The notes: generated by a model from the letters alone, not told the origin. Positions 1-7,354 are shown, counted from the first letter of the stretch. The stretch is DNA of 9,393 nucleotides from Candidatus Tepidiaquacellales bacterium UBA6667 (GCA_002455255.1 DKKL01000052.1:1-9393); one strand, 5' to 3'. Program-made: numbers and translations.

Positions 1-408
1 GTTTATGACCATCCATTTTTATGGGGTTCAAAAAGAACAGGCCCAGACCTGGCGAGAATCGGATTAAAGTATCCTAATCTTTGGCACTTTAACCATATGT
101 TTGATCCTGTGTCGATGTCACCTGGTTCTAATATGCCTAAATATGACTGGCTTATTACTCAGGAATTGGACATCAGTTCAACATCTGCAAAGATAATTGC
201 TTTAAGAAAAATAGGAGTTCCCTATCCTGAAGGATATGAAAACATAGCAAATGATGAACTTAAAAAACAAGCAGCTGAAATTACTGAAGATTTAATTAAA
301 AACGGAGCTCCTGCAGAACAAAATAAAGAAATAATAGCATTAATTGCCTATCTGCAGAGATTAGGTACAGATATTAAAGGTAATAAAATAAAACAAAATC
401 AAAAATAA
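1..408 (+). CDS. ccoO: cbb3-type cytochrome c oxidase mono-heme subunit CcoO, C-terminal part (5' truncated by window edge)
   Basis: The reading frame is open from base 1 and ends in TAA at 406-408, giving 135 residues of a gene that starts outside the window. Beginning the gene at the internal ATG (97) would discard conserved sequence: the first residues read YDHPFLWGSKRTGPDLARIG, a hallmark of CcoO/FixO, followed by a WHFNHMFDP stretch and SNMPKYDWL, whose Met probably is the sixth ligand of the c-type heme. The CxxCH heme-attachment motif must lie upstream of the window. CcoO is the membrane-anchored cytochrome c subunit that passes electrons from CcoP towards the CcoN catalytic subunit. 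The C-terminus (around ALIAYLQRLGTDIK) is the usual last helix of the cytochrome domain. In many Bacteroidetes CcoN and CcoO are fused; whether that holds here cannot be seen. The stop overlaps the ccoQ start by one base (TAATG), indicating translational coupling. Confidence 0.93.
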   Translation, partial: VYDHPFLWGSKRTGPDLARIGLKYPNLWHFNHMFDPVSMSPGSNMPKYDWLITQELDISSTSAKIIALRKIGVPYPEGYENIANDELKKQAAEITEDLIKNGAPAEQNKEIIALIAYLQRLGTDIKGNKIKQNQK

Positions 409-611
409 TGTATAAATTTATATTTGAAAAAACTGAAGGTGTTGATTTTTACGGTATATTTGCCCTCTCAACTTTTTTTATATTTTTTATTGTTATGGTA
501 ATTTGGATGATAAAAGTAAAAAAAGATTACATTTCTAAAATGGAAAATCTTCCTTTAGAAGAGAATAATGATGAATTACTAAATTTTAAAAACGGAAAAA
601 ATAATATTTAA
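408..611 (+). CDS. ccoQ: cbb3-type oxidase small membrane subunit CcoQ/FixQ-like
   Basis: A 67-residue protein with one hydrophobic segment at about residues 16-36 (rich in F, I, V and M), followed by a basic turn (KVKKDY) and an acidic, Asn-rich cytoplasmic tail. This layout, the small size and the position between ccoO and ccoP fit CcoQ, a single-span subunit that in other bacteria stabilises the cbb3 complex or the CcoP association. The ATG at 408 shares its A with the ccoO stop codon, and the stop is only 2 nt before ccoP, so it is translated as part of the operon. CcoQ sequences are poorly conserved, so the call leans on topology and synteny more than on motifs. Confidence 0.85.
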   Translation: MYKFIFEKTEGVDFYGIFALSTFFIFFIVMVIWMIKVKKDYISKMENLPLEENNDELLNFKNGKNNI

Positions 612-613
612 AA

Positions 614-1489
614 ATGAAATTTAAAATTTTTAATACAGCATTCTTTGTATTTATACTCGGGTTAGCAGGTGAAGTTGTTTCTCAATCTAATTCACCTGTT
701 ACAACTACAACCACTGATGATATGTCTGAAAAAATACCATACATTATGCTTTTAATTCTTGGAGTGATGGTGTTTTGGATTTTTAAAGCACTAATGTTTT
801 CTGATGAAACTGAAACTGTTGAAAAGAAAAAATGGAAATTTAAAATTAGTAATTTATTTATGTCAATAAATACAGAGGAAGAAGATGAAGATTTAAAAAA
901 TCACAGCTATGACGGAATAAAGGAGCTTGATAACAATTTACCTCCATTGCTTAACTATATATTTATTGCATCGTTAATTTTTTCAGTAATTTATGTTTTT
1001 CACTATCATATTTTCGGCTCCGGAGATTTACCTGCAAATGAATATAATAACGAAATGGTAATTGCTGAAATGCAGAGAGCTGAGCTGATAAAATCAGGAG
1101 TGTTTATAAATGAAAATACTGTGGCAAAGATGACAGATGAAAGCACACTAAGTAAAGGTAAGGATATTTATCTGAAGAATTGTGTAACCTGTCATGGAAA
1201 TAACGGAGAAGGATTAGTGGGACCAAATTTTGCCGATGATTATTGGATTCATGGAGGAAGTATAAAAGATTTGTTTGTGATTATTCGTGATGGTGTTCCT
1301 GCAAAAGGGATGATTAGCTGGAAAACACAGTTAAATCCTAAACAGATGCAGGATGTAGCAAACTACATTTTGACTTTTAAAGGAACAAATCCTCCTAATG
1401 CAAAAGCACCTGAAGGTGTAATTTATATTGACAGTACAGAAATTGGGAAGAATGATTCACTGAAAACTGATTCAACAAAAATAAAATAG
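614..1489 (+). CDS. ccoP: cbb3-type oxidase cytochrome c subunit CcoP (mono-heme form)
   Basis: A 291-residue protein. Residues about 6-23 form a signal-like hydrophobic segment, 42-61 a second membrane span, and 113-131 a third. The third follows the FixP N-domain signature DGIKELDNNLPPLL (about 100-113). A single cytochrome c domain covers about 175-257, with heme attachment motif C190-V-T-C193-H194 and probable axial Met233 in GVPAKGMISW. CcoP accepts electrons from soluble donors and passes them to CcoO. The proteobacterial protein usually has two cytochrome c domains and one membrane anchor; here there is one CxxCH and additional N-terminal spans, a form I associate with Bacteroidetes-type cbb3 oxidases. 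The region between spans two and three is highly acidic (EEEDED at about 88-93). After the heme domain comes a Pro-rich linker and a Ser/Thr/Lys-rich tail. The ATG start is 2 nt after the ccoQ stop. Confidence 0.95.
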   Translation: MKFKIFNTAFFVFILGLAGEVVSQSNSPVTTTTTDDMSEKIPYIMLLILGVMVFWIFKALMFSDETETVEKKKWKFKISNLFMSINTEEEDEDLKNHSYDGIKELDNNLPPLLNYIFIASLIFSVIYVFHYHIFGSGDLPANEYNNEMVIAEMQRAELIKSGVFINENTVAKMTDESTLSKGKDIYLKNCVTCHGNNGEGLVGPNFADDYWIHGGSIKDLFVIIRDGVPAKGMISWKTQLNPKQMQDVANYILTFKGTNPPNAKAPEGVIYIDSTEIGKNDSLKTDSTKIK

Positions 1490-1496
1490 TTTCATC

Positions 1497-2897
1497 TTGA
1501 AAGAGCAGACCGCAGATATTTACAGAGACAGGATATCAATACTTAATGATAAAGGAAAAAGGAAATGGATATATCCCAAAAAACCATCCGGTAAATTTTA
1601 CAGATTAAGAACTATTCTAAGTTGGTTTTTGCTTTTAGTTTTATTTGGATTACCTTGGATAAAAACAGATGGTCATCCATTTATATTATTTAATATTTTA
1701 GAAAGACAATTTATAATTTTTGGGAAAGCATTTGGTCCGCAGGATTTTTATCTAATTGTAATATTTGCAATTACTGCAATTGTATTTTTAATTTTATTTA
1801 CAATAATTTACGGAAGAATATTTTGCGGATGGATTTGCCCACAGACAATTTTTTTAGAAATGGTTTTCAGAAAAATTGAATATCTAATTGACGGAGATGC
1901 AAACAAACAAAAATCATTATCAAAACAACAACTAAATGCCGCAAAACTTTTTAAACGTATTCTGAAATATTCAATTTTTTTTGTTATCTCATTCGTAATA
2001 GCAAATACATTTTTATCATATATAATCGGGACAGATGAATTAATAAGAATAATTACTGATAATCCTGCAAATCACATTTCAGGATTGATAGCAATCACAG
2101 GATTTTCAACAGCATACTTTCTTGTTTTTTCATTAGTCAGAGAGCAGGTTTGCATACTTGCATGTCCTTATGGAAGACTTCAGGGAGTTTTATTGGATAA
2201 AAATTCAATTGTTATAAGTTACGATTTTGAAAGAGGTGAACCACGTGGTCATATTAAAAGAGGCGAAACAAACAGGACAGATGGAGATTGCGTTGATTGT
2301 TTTCAGTGTGTGGATGTTTGCCCGACAGGGATTGACATAAGAAATGGTACACAATTGGAGTGCATTAATTGCACTGCTTGTATTGATGCTTGCAATAATA
2401 TAATGGATAAGGTTGGTTTTGAAAAAAATTTAATCAAATATGCATCTTATAATCAGATTAAAGAAAAAAAACCCTTTCGATTTACAGCGAGAATTGCCGG
2501 TTACACAGGTGTATTAATTATTTTAATAGGTCTTTTAACAATCTTATTAGTTAACAGAAAAGATATTAATGTAAATATATTAAGAACACCCGGGATGTTT
2601 TTTCAGGAAATGCCGGAAAATAAAATTGCAAATATTTATGATGTAAAAATTTATAACAAAACTTTTGACGAACAAAATATTTTTTTTAAATCTGAGGATG
2701 GAACAATTGAACTGAAAATTTTATCCGGAGATGGTATAATTTCACCTATGAGTCACAAAGATATTAAATTAATGATTTCTAAAAATAAGGATGCAATTAA
2801 GAGTACATCTGATAAAATAGAAATTAAAGTGTTATCCGGAAATGAAGAGATTGATGAAATCTCAACAACATTTATGGCACCAATTAAAAAACAATAA
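1497..2897 (+). CDS. ccoG: cbb3 oxidase assembly/accessory iron-sulfur protein CcoG (FixG/RdxA family)
   Basis: A 466-residue membrane iron-sulfur protein needed for cbb3 oxidase maturation; in other bacteria CcoG has been linked to reduction of Cu(II) to Cu(I) for the CcoN copper site. Membrane spans are seen at about 40-55, 84-105, 156-175, 195-212 and 325-351. Cys motifs are C110-GWI-C114-P at the end of a span, C219-ILA-C223-P, then two ferredoxin-type motifs C265-VD-C268-FQ-C271-VDV-C275-P and C289-IN-C292-TA-C295-IDA-C299. The C-terminal ~110 residues (from about 357) are the periplasmic Ig-like FixG C-terminal domain. The start is TTG at 1497: the frame has an upstream stop at 1482-1484 and no ATG until well inside the conserved part, while the N-terminal stretch (RDRISILNDKGKRKWIYPKK) matches the family. 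There is no clear Shine-Dalgarno. It lies 7 nt after ccoP and 1 nt before ccoH. Confidence 0.95.
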   Translation: MKEQTADIYRDRISILNDKGKRKWIYPKKPSGKFYRLRTILSWFLLLVLFGLPWIKTDGHPFILFNILERQFIIFGKAFGPQDFYLIVIFAITAIVFLILFTIIYGRIFCGWICPQTIFLEMVFRKIEYLIDGDANKQKSLSKQQLNAAKLFKRILKYSIFFVISFVIANTFLSYIIGTDELIRIITDNPANHISGLIAITGFSTAYFLVFSLVREQVCILACPYGRLQGVLLDKNSIVISYDFERGEPRGHIKRGETNRTDGDCVDCFQCVDVCPTGIDIRNGTQLECINCTACIDACNNIMDKVGFEKNLIKYASYNQIKEKKPFRFTARIAGYTGVLIILIGLLTILLVNRKDINVNILRTPGMFFQEMPENKIANIYDVKIYNKTFDEQNIFFKSEDGTIELKILSGDGIISPMSHKDIKLMISKNKDAIKSTSDKIEIKVLSGNEEIDEISTTFMAPIKKQ

Positions 2898-2898
2898 T

Positions 2899-3327
2899 AT
2901 GAGTTGGGGAACAAAAACAGTTTTAATTATCGTGATATTTATTGCCGGGATGATGTCTTTGGTTTTCATCTCAATGAGTCAGAAAATCGATTTGGTGACT
3001 GAAAATTATTATGAAAAAGATTTAGTGTATCAAAATGAAATAGATAAGATCAACAATACCTCTGAACTTTCTGAAAATCCTGAATTTATAAAATCACCGG
3101 GAACATTGCGGATTGAGTTTCCGGCAAATTCTATTCCTGACAGCGGTCGAGTTATATTTTACAAACCTTCAGATGATAAGCAGGATAAAACATTTGATTT
3201 AATTACCGATGGAAACAAATCAATTGAATTTAATCTGAATGAATACTCAAATGGGTTTTGGAGAATCAAACTTTACTGGTCATATAATGGACAAGATTTT
3301 AAAATAGAAGATTCATTTTTTAATTAA
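2899..3327 (+). CDS. ccoH: cbb3 oxidase assembly protein CcoH/FixH
   Basis: A 142-residue protein with an N-terminal membrane span at about residues 7-27 and an extracytoplasmic domain. The FixH signature is N36-YYEKDLVYQ-45 right after the span, followed by a beta-rich domain ending in a WRIKLYWSYNGQDF strand pair. CcoH is a single-span factor that associates with cbb3 oxidase during assembly. The frame stays open upstream to an ATG at 2842, but that would add 19 polar residues translated out of frame from the conserved end of ccoG. The ATG at 2899, one base after the ccoG stop, places the membrane span at the N-terminus as in the family and is preferred. Its TAA overlaps the ATG of the next gene by one base. 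Confidence 0.9.
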   Translation: MSWGTKTVLIIVIFIAGMMSLVFISMSQKIDLVTENYYEKDLVYQNEIDKINNTSELSENPEFIKSPGTLRIEFPANSIPDSGRVIFYKPSDDKQDKTFDLITDGNKSIEFNLNEYSNGFWRIKLYWSYNGQDFKIEDSFFN

Positions 3328-4022
3328 TGGAAATAATATTAGTAGGTTTTTTTATCGGTTTATTGGGAAGTGTTCACTGTATTGGTATGTGCGGACCAAT
3401 TGCTATTGTCATACCCACAGTTAAAAATAATCTAATCTTGAGTAAATTTATTTATAATCTCGGAAGAATATTTACTTATGTTTTTCTTGGTTTTTTTGCA
3501 GGTATTATTGGTGAGAGAATTTATTTGGACAAATTTCAAAATTATTTTTCTTTTATAAGCGGATTAATATTGTTAGCAGGTGTAATTATTTATTTAAATC
3601 AATCCAGAATATTAAAAATTAAATTAATCGGATTATTTTTAAATTTTTTGAAAAATAAGATTGCAGAAAATTTCAAAATTAGAAAATATAAATCAGTATT
3701 TATAACCGGGATATTGAACGGCTTGTTGCCTTGCGGATTTATATATATTGCGTTAAGTGGTGCTGTTATTACCGGTGATAAAATTTCCGGTATGATATAT
3801 ATGTTATTTTTCGGAATTGGTACTTTACCGGTTATGATGGGTGTTTCAGTTTATGGAAGCAGATTAAAAAAATATTTTGGTAACAGATTTGCAAAAATTT
3901 CTCCTGTATTTCTCACGTTAGTAGCTCTCTTATTAATATTAAGAGGTATGAATCTTGGAATACCGGTTATAAGTCCTGAAATGAAAAAGGAAGTTAAAAC
4001 AGAGATATTGATATGTGATTAA
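3327..4022 (+). CDS. TauE/SafE-family (DsbD/UreH-like) membrane protein of the cbb3 cluster
   Basis: A 231-residue polytopic membrane protein with about six hydrophobic segments (roughly residues 2-15, 38-62, 72-90, 122-147, 155-173 and 191-207). Two conserved Cys motifs are visible: H17-C18-IG-M21-C22-GP in the first span and LLP-C136-G at the start of a middle span. These are typical of the short membrane family usually annotated 'sulfite exporter TauE/SafE' (UreH_2/DsbD_2-like). The Cys, Met and His residues inside membrane segments suggest thiol-disulfide or copper/metal handling; true sulfite export is not supported by anything seen here. It overlaps ccoH by one base and is the last gene of the operon, so a role in cbb3 maturation, such as copper delivery or cytochrome thiol reduction, is inferred. 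The C-terminus ends in a short polar tail with a further Cys (LICD). Confidence 0.85.
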   Translation: MEIILVGFFIGLLGSVHCIGMCGPIAIVIPTVKNNLILSKFIYNLGRIFTYVFLGFFAGIIGERIYLDKFQNYFSFISGLILLAGVIIYLNQSRILKIKLIGLFLNFLKNKIAENFKIRKYKSVFITGILNGLLPCGFIYIALSGAVITGDKISGMIYMLFFGIGTLPVMMGVSVYGSRLKKYFGNRFAKISPVFLTLVALLLILRGMNLGIPVISPEMKKEVKTEILICD

Positions 4023-4028
4023 TAACTT

Positions 4029-4096
4029 GAAACCGGGCAGGAAGAATTTTTTCTTCCAGAGTCTCCTCACTTTAATAGCCCGGTTTCATTTTTTTT
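4029..4096 (+). terminator. Branched rho-independent terminator of the cco operon
   Basis: An outer perfect 10-bp stem pairs GAAACCGGGC (4029-4038) with GCCCGGTTTC (4078-4087), followed by A and a run of eight Ts (4089-4096). Inside the loop a second perfect 7-bp hairpin pairs GGAAGAA (4040-4046) with TTCTTCC (4051-4057) around a TTTT loop, leaving about 20 unpaired bases on its 3' side. It starts 7 nt after the stop of the last cco-cluster gene, as expected for an intrinsic terminator. The outer stem can also form in RNA from the convergent xerD unit, but no T-run follows it on that strand, so it is mainly a + strand terminator. Confidence 0.75.
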
Positions 4097-4108
4097 ATTT
4101 ATTAAAAA

Positions 4109-5038
4109 TTAAGCTCTCGGGTGAAATGTTTTATGAACTTCTATTAAATATGAAGTATCAAGATGTGTATAAATTTGTGTTGTAGAAATATCAGCATGTC
4201 CAAGCAATTCCTGAATTATCCTAATATCTGCACCGCCTTCCAATAAATGTGTTGCAAATGAATGTCTAAATGAATGGGGGTGAATATCTTTATCTATTCC
4301 TGCTTTACGAGTATATTTATCCACGATATTCCAAATTGCCATTCGCGAAAGTTTACCTCCTTTTAAATTCAGAAAAAGAAAATCTGATGATTTATGATTT
4401 CTTATAGAATTTCTTAGTTCAGCAATATATGTTTCTATATAATTTAAAGCATATTTACCAACAGGTATTATTCTTTCTTTTGAACCTTTACCAGTAACGG
4501 TTATAAATTTATCATCAAAATCAATTCTGTTTATTTCAAGATTTATTAACTCACTGACTCTCAAACCGCATGCATACATTGTTTCTAATATTGCTCTGTC
4601 TCTGATACCTGCTGAGGTGTTGAGTTCTACAGATTCGAGAATTTCAGTTATCTCATTATACGTTAATATATCAGGTAACTTTCTCAATATCTTTGGTGTT
4701 TCGATAAGTTCGGCAGGATTAGAAGATATAATATTTTCAGATTCAAGAAATTTAAAAAAAGTTTTAAAAGAAGAAATATATCTTGAAATAGTTTTTTCGG
4801 AAATTATCTTATCATCCCTCGTATATTGTTTTTTTTGAAGACTAATAAATGATTTGAGCTTTGATTCAGAAATATTATTTACATCAATAATATTTCTATA
4901 TTCAAGATATTCAAACAGTTTATTAAGATCAAAATTGTATGAATTGATTGAATTTTCGGATAGGGATTTTTCGAGTCTTAAGAAATTATTGAAAAGTTTC
5001 AGATTTAAATTAAAATCATTTGACTTAATCTTTTTCAA
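4109..5038 (-). CDS. xerD: Site-specific tyrosine recombinase XerD
   Basis: A 309-residue tyrosine recombinase. Residues about 12-105 form the SAM-like N-terminal core-binding domain (SLSENSINSYNFDL), and about 120-305 the catalytic domain. All catalytic residues are present: R160 (ACGLRVSEL), K184 (TGKGSKER), H255 and R258 (HPHSFRHSFATHLL), H281 (LLGHADIS) and nucleophile Y290 (TQIYTHL). The C-terminus FHPRA matches XerD more than XerC. XerD resolves chromosome dimers at dif with a partner recombinase during division. The start is TTG at 5038: no ATG lies near the expected N-terminus, and this start gives a normal family length. It overlaps the 3' end of the upstream HDIG gene by 14 bp, so the two are transcribed together. 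No phage or integron genes are nearby, supporting a housekeeping role. The partner could also be a single Xer protein in this lineage. Confidence 0.93.
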   Translation of the reverse strand: MKKIKSNDFNLNLKLFNNFLRLEKSLSENSINSYNFDLNKLFEYLEYRNIIDVNNISESKLKSFISLQKKQYTRDDKIISEKTISRYISSFKTFFKFLESENIISSNPAELIETPKILRKLPDILTYNEITEILESVELNTSAGIRDRAILETMYACGLRVSELINLEINRIDFDDKFITVTGKGSKERIIPVGKYALNYIETYIAELRNSIRNHKSSDFLFLNLKGGKLSRMAIWNIVDKYTRKAGIDKDIHPHSFRHSFATHLLEGGADIRIIQELLGHADISTTQIYTHLDTSYLIEVHKTFHPRA

Positions 5039-7256
5039 CTTCTTTGTTTATTTGAGGTAACTCTTTATGTTTCTCAGGATATTTAATTCTGTGATGATGA
5101 ATTCCGATAAGTATTTTCAGAAAGGCATTTTTTATTTTTGTTAAATCACGCAAAGTTAATTCACATTCATCAAGTTCACCTTCAGCAAATCTTAACCTTA
5201 TAATTTCAATAATTTTCTTTTCTATTTTTTCCGGAGAAGGGTCTTCAAGGGTTCTTGTTGATGCTTCGATAGAATCAGCTAACATCACAATACCTGTTTC
5301 TTTTGTTTGTGGCTTTGGTCCTGGATATCTGTAAACCTTTTCATTTTCAGGAAATATATTTTCCTGATCTTTTGATTTATTATAAAAATAAGAAACAAGA
5401 GTTGTCCCGTGGTGCATAGGTATAAAATCTATCAAGACCTGCGGCAAGTTATATTTTTGTGCAAGCTCAATACCTTTGGAAACATGAGAAATAATTATTT
5501 CAGCACTTTTTTCAGGAGGTAAATCATCATGTCGGTTAATTTTATCAATCTGGTTTTCTATGAAAAATTCCGGTTCAATAGTTTTTCCGATATCATGAAA
5601 ATAACAACCGACACGAGCCAAAATTCTGTTGGCACCAACTGATTCCGCCGCTGCCTCTGACAGATTTCCCATAATTATGCTGTGATGAAATGTACCAGGT
5701 GCTTTAGAGGATAATTCCCTAAGCATAGGATGGTTAAAATCTGAAAGTTCGACTAAAGTTAAATCTGTTGTTATATTAAAAACTCTTTCATAAAAAATTA
5801 ATAATCCATAAGCGATTATAGGAGACATTATTGCATTAATACCTCCAAACAAAAGTTCAAGTAAAATTTTATTTGTATCTTCTGTTCTGTCTAATCCGAT
5901 TGCTAAGATTGCGAGAGTATTCCCCGCCAGTATAAAGAAGAAAGATCGGAACATTTGATTTCTGTTTTTAATATCTCTAACAGAAAATATAGCCAGGACA
6001 GAACCTGTGAATGATATAAACCCAATAGTATAATCACCTCCTCTGACAGCAGAGATTAAAAAACAAATGATGACAGTTGTGAAAAAAGAAAGTCTGGAAT
6101 CAAAAATAATTGTTAACATAATGGCAGCAACAGATGAAAATATTAATAATTCAACCGGTGCATTAACAGATATTTTTAAACTTATATATGCAATAAAACT
6201 AATGAATATTATTAAAGACGAAATTAAAGTTAATTTCAGATTATCTTTATAAACTCTGTTTCTTATAAAATACAAAAATAAACCGAGTATAATTAAAAGA
6301 ATAAGAACGTTCAGAAATTTCCCGATATACTGTTTAAAATAATCATGGACACCAAGAGTTTCCAATCTCACTTTTTTATACGAATCAAGTTTCAATTTCG
6401 CCTGTCTTGTTATGGGGTCGTGCTTTGAAATAATTCTTTCATTTTCCCTTACAAAACCAAAAGTTCTGGGTATTCTGTCAATTCTGTTTGATAATTCTTT
6501 GTCAGTTGCTTCTTTATTAAAAACATAATCAGGTAGGACAGTAGTTTTTGCTATCTCTTCGGAAATTAAAGATAAATCTTCATTTTGTGTTAATTGCTTA
6601 ATTCTTTGTCTGAGAGTTGTTCTGATTTTATTATCATCAAAAAAATCTTTTACATCAACAACTTCCTGAGGGTCTTTATCATTTAATCTGATTGATATTC
6701 TCCCAGAAGAAATAGAACTTAAGTCAGTATTTAAAATCGGATTATTATATATTTCGAGTATGTTCTGAATTACAGCAGATTTATATTTTTGATAATCAGG
6801 TTCAGTTTCTCCAAGATTTTTATTATACAGTTTATATAAAGTAATCCATTCGTCCGGAGTGAAATCTATTAATAGTTCTTTTTTCTGTTCATTAAGTATC
6901 GGTGAATTTATATCACCTTCTTTGGAATCTTCTATTACTTTTCCGCGTTTTAAAATTTCTTCCAAAGAATTAAAAGTTGAATTAAGGTCTGAAGAGAGTT
7001 GATTTTGTGACGGTGTTTGAATTTTATCATAAACCGGTGCTAAATTTTTTATAACCTGTTTTTTTTCTTCTTCATATTCAGCTTCATCTCTGTAAACCGG
7101 AAAACTAAAAGGAGCAATTAAATCTTCATTTGACCAAACAGTTCCAACTTCAAATTCTGTATCTATAGTTTTATAACTTGGAAGCATTAAGCTAATCACT
7201 AACAAAGTTATAATTCCTATTCCGAGTTTGACAATATTTTCTTTTGAAAGATTCAT
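5025..7256 (-). CDS. 7TMR-HD family HDIG phosphohydrolase, probable cyclic-di-AMP phosphodiesterase (PgpH-like)
   Basis: A 743-residue protein counted from the ATG at 7256. An N-terminal membrane span (about 11-27) is followed by a large extracytoplasmic 7TMR-HDED region (about 30-305, including YRDEAEYEEEKK and a long charged helical part). Seven membrane spans follow between about 310 and 489. The cytoplasmic HD domain holds H524/H525 (PGTFHHS), H554-D555-I-G (the HDIG motif), H591 (IISHVSKG), H615/H616 (MHHGT) and D661 (MLADSIEAS). All expected metal ligands are therefore present and the enzyme should be active. Characterised relatives (PgpH of Listeria) hydrolyse c-di-AMP to pApA; that substrate is inferred here. 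A TTG at 7307 would add 17 residues, but ATG 7256 is preceded by AAAGG at a 4-nt distance and puts the membrane span at the usual place. The 3' end overlaps xerD by 14 bp. Confidence 0.88.
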   Translation of the reverse strand: MNLSKENIVKLGIGIITLLVISLMLPSYKTIDTEFEVGTVWSNEDLIAPFSFPVYRDEAEYEEEKKQVIKNLAPVYDKIQTPSQNQLSSDLNSTFNSLEEILKRGKVIEDSKEGDINSPILNEQKKELLIDFTPDEWITLYKLYNKNLGETEPDYQKYKSAVIQNILEIYNNPILNTDLSSISSGRISIRLNDKDPQEVVDVKDFFDDNKIRTTLRQRIKQLTQNEDLSLISEEIAKTTVLPDYVFNKEATDKELSNRIDRIPRTFGFVRENERIISKHDPITRQAKLKLDSYKKVRLETLGVHDYFKQYIGKFLNVLILLIILGLFLYFIRNRVYKDNLKLTLISSLIIFISFIAYISLKISVNAPVELLIFSSVAAIMLTIIFDSRLSFFTTVIICFLISAVRGGDYTIGFISFTGSVLAIFSVRDIKNRNQMFRSFFFILAGNTLAILAIGLDRTEDTNKILLELLFGGINAIMSPIIAYGLLIFYERVFNITTDLTLVELSDFNHPMLRELSSKAPGTFHHSIIMGNLSEAAAESVGANRILARVGCYFHDIGKTIEPEFFIENQIDKINRHDDLPPEKSAEIIISHVSKGIELAQKYNLPQVLIDFIPMHHGTTLVSYFYNKSKDQENIFPENEKVYRYPGPKPQTKETGIVMLADSIEASTRTLEDPSPEKIEKKIIEIIRLRFAEGELDECELTLRDLTKIKNAFLKILIGIHHHRIKYPEKHKELPQINKEVEKD

Positions 7257-7260
7257 AACA

Positions 7261-7265
7261 CCTTT
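7261..7265 (-). promoter_or_regulatory. Shine-Dalgarno-like site deciding the start of the HDIG gene
   Basis: On the minus strand AAAGG lies 4 nt before the ATG at 7256. The other starts in this window have no comparable purine-rich site, and the alternative TTG at 7307 has none. This favours ATG 7256, although the spacing is slightly short. Confidence 0.45.
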
Positions 7266-7334
7266 AAAAGAAAATTTATTTGAAATATTTTTGAAGTGAT
7301 TTTTCAATAGTCAGATTATCGTGTAAGATTTGTT

Positions 7335-7340
7335 ATTATA
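7335..7340 (-). promoter_or_regulatory. Possible -10 element for the HDIG-xerD unit
   Basis: A perfect TATAAT on the minus strand lies in the short spacer between the terminator of the small upstream gene and the HDIG gene, about 80 nt before its preferred ATG. No good -35 hexamer is seen, only a T-rich run from the preceding terminator, and such hexamers arise easily by chance in this AT-rich DNA. A promoter somewhere in 7308-7354 is expected because the preceding gene has its own terminator. Confidence 0.25.
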
Positions 7341-7354
7341 ATTTCGTAAAATAT

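Noticed and set aside
97..408. Stand-alone 103-residue gene starting at ATG 97
   Set aside because: The frame is open from base 1 and the upstream residues are conserved CcoO sequence, so this is the C-terminal part of a longer gene cut by the window edge.
2842..2898. Upstream ATG extension of ccoH overlapping ccoG by 56 bp
   Set aside because: The extra 19 residues are an off-frame reading of the ccoG end. ATG 2899, one base after the ccoG stop, gives the expected FixH N-terminus.
4109..5038. Integrase of a mobile element
   Set aside because: The protein has XerD length and the XerD C-terminal signature, no att-like repeats or phage genes are nearby, and it is coupled to a housekeeping gene.
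4617..5060. Plus-strand open frames (73 and 68 residues) opposite xerD
   Set aside because: They lie antisense to a well-supported recombinase gene, have low-complexity composition and no recognisable domain.
6067..6252. Plus-strand 61-residue open frame opposite the HDIG membrane region
   Set aside because: It is the antisense shadow of membrane-span codons, with no start signal or family resemblance.
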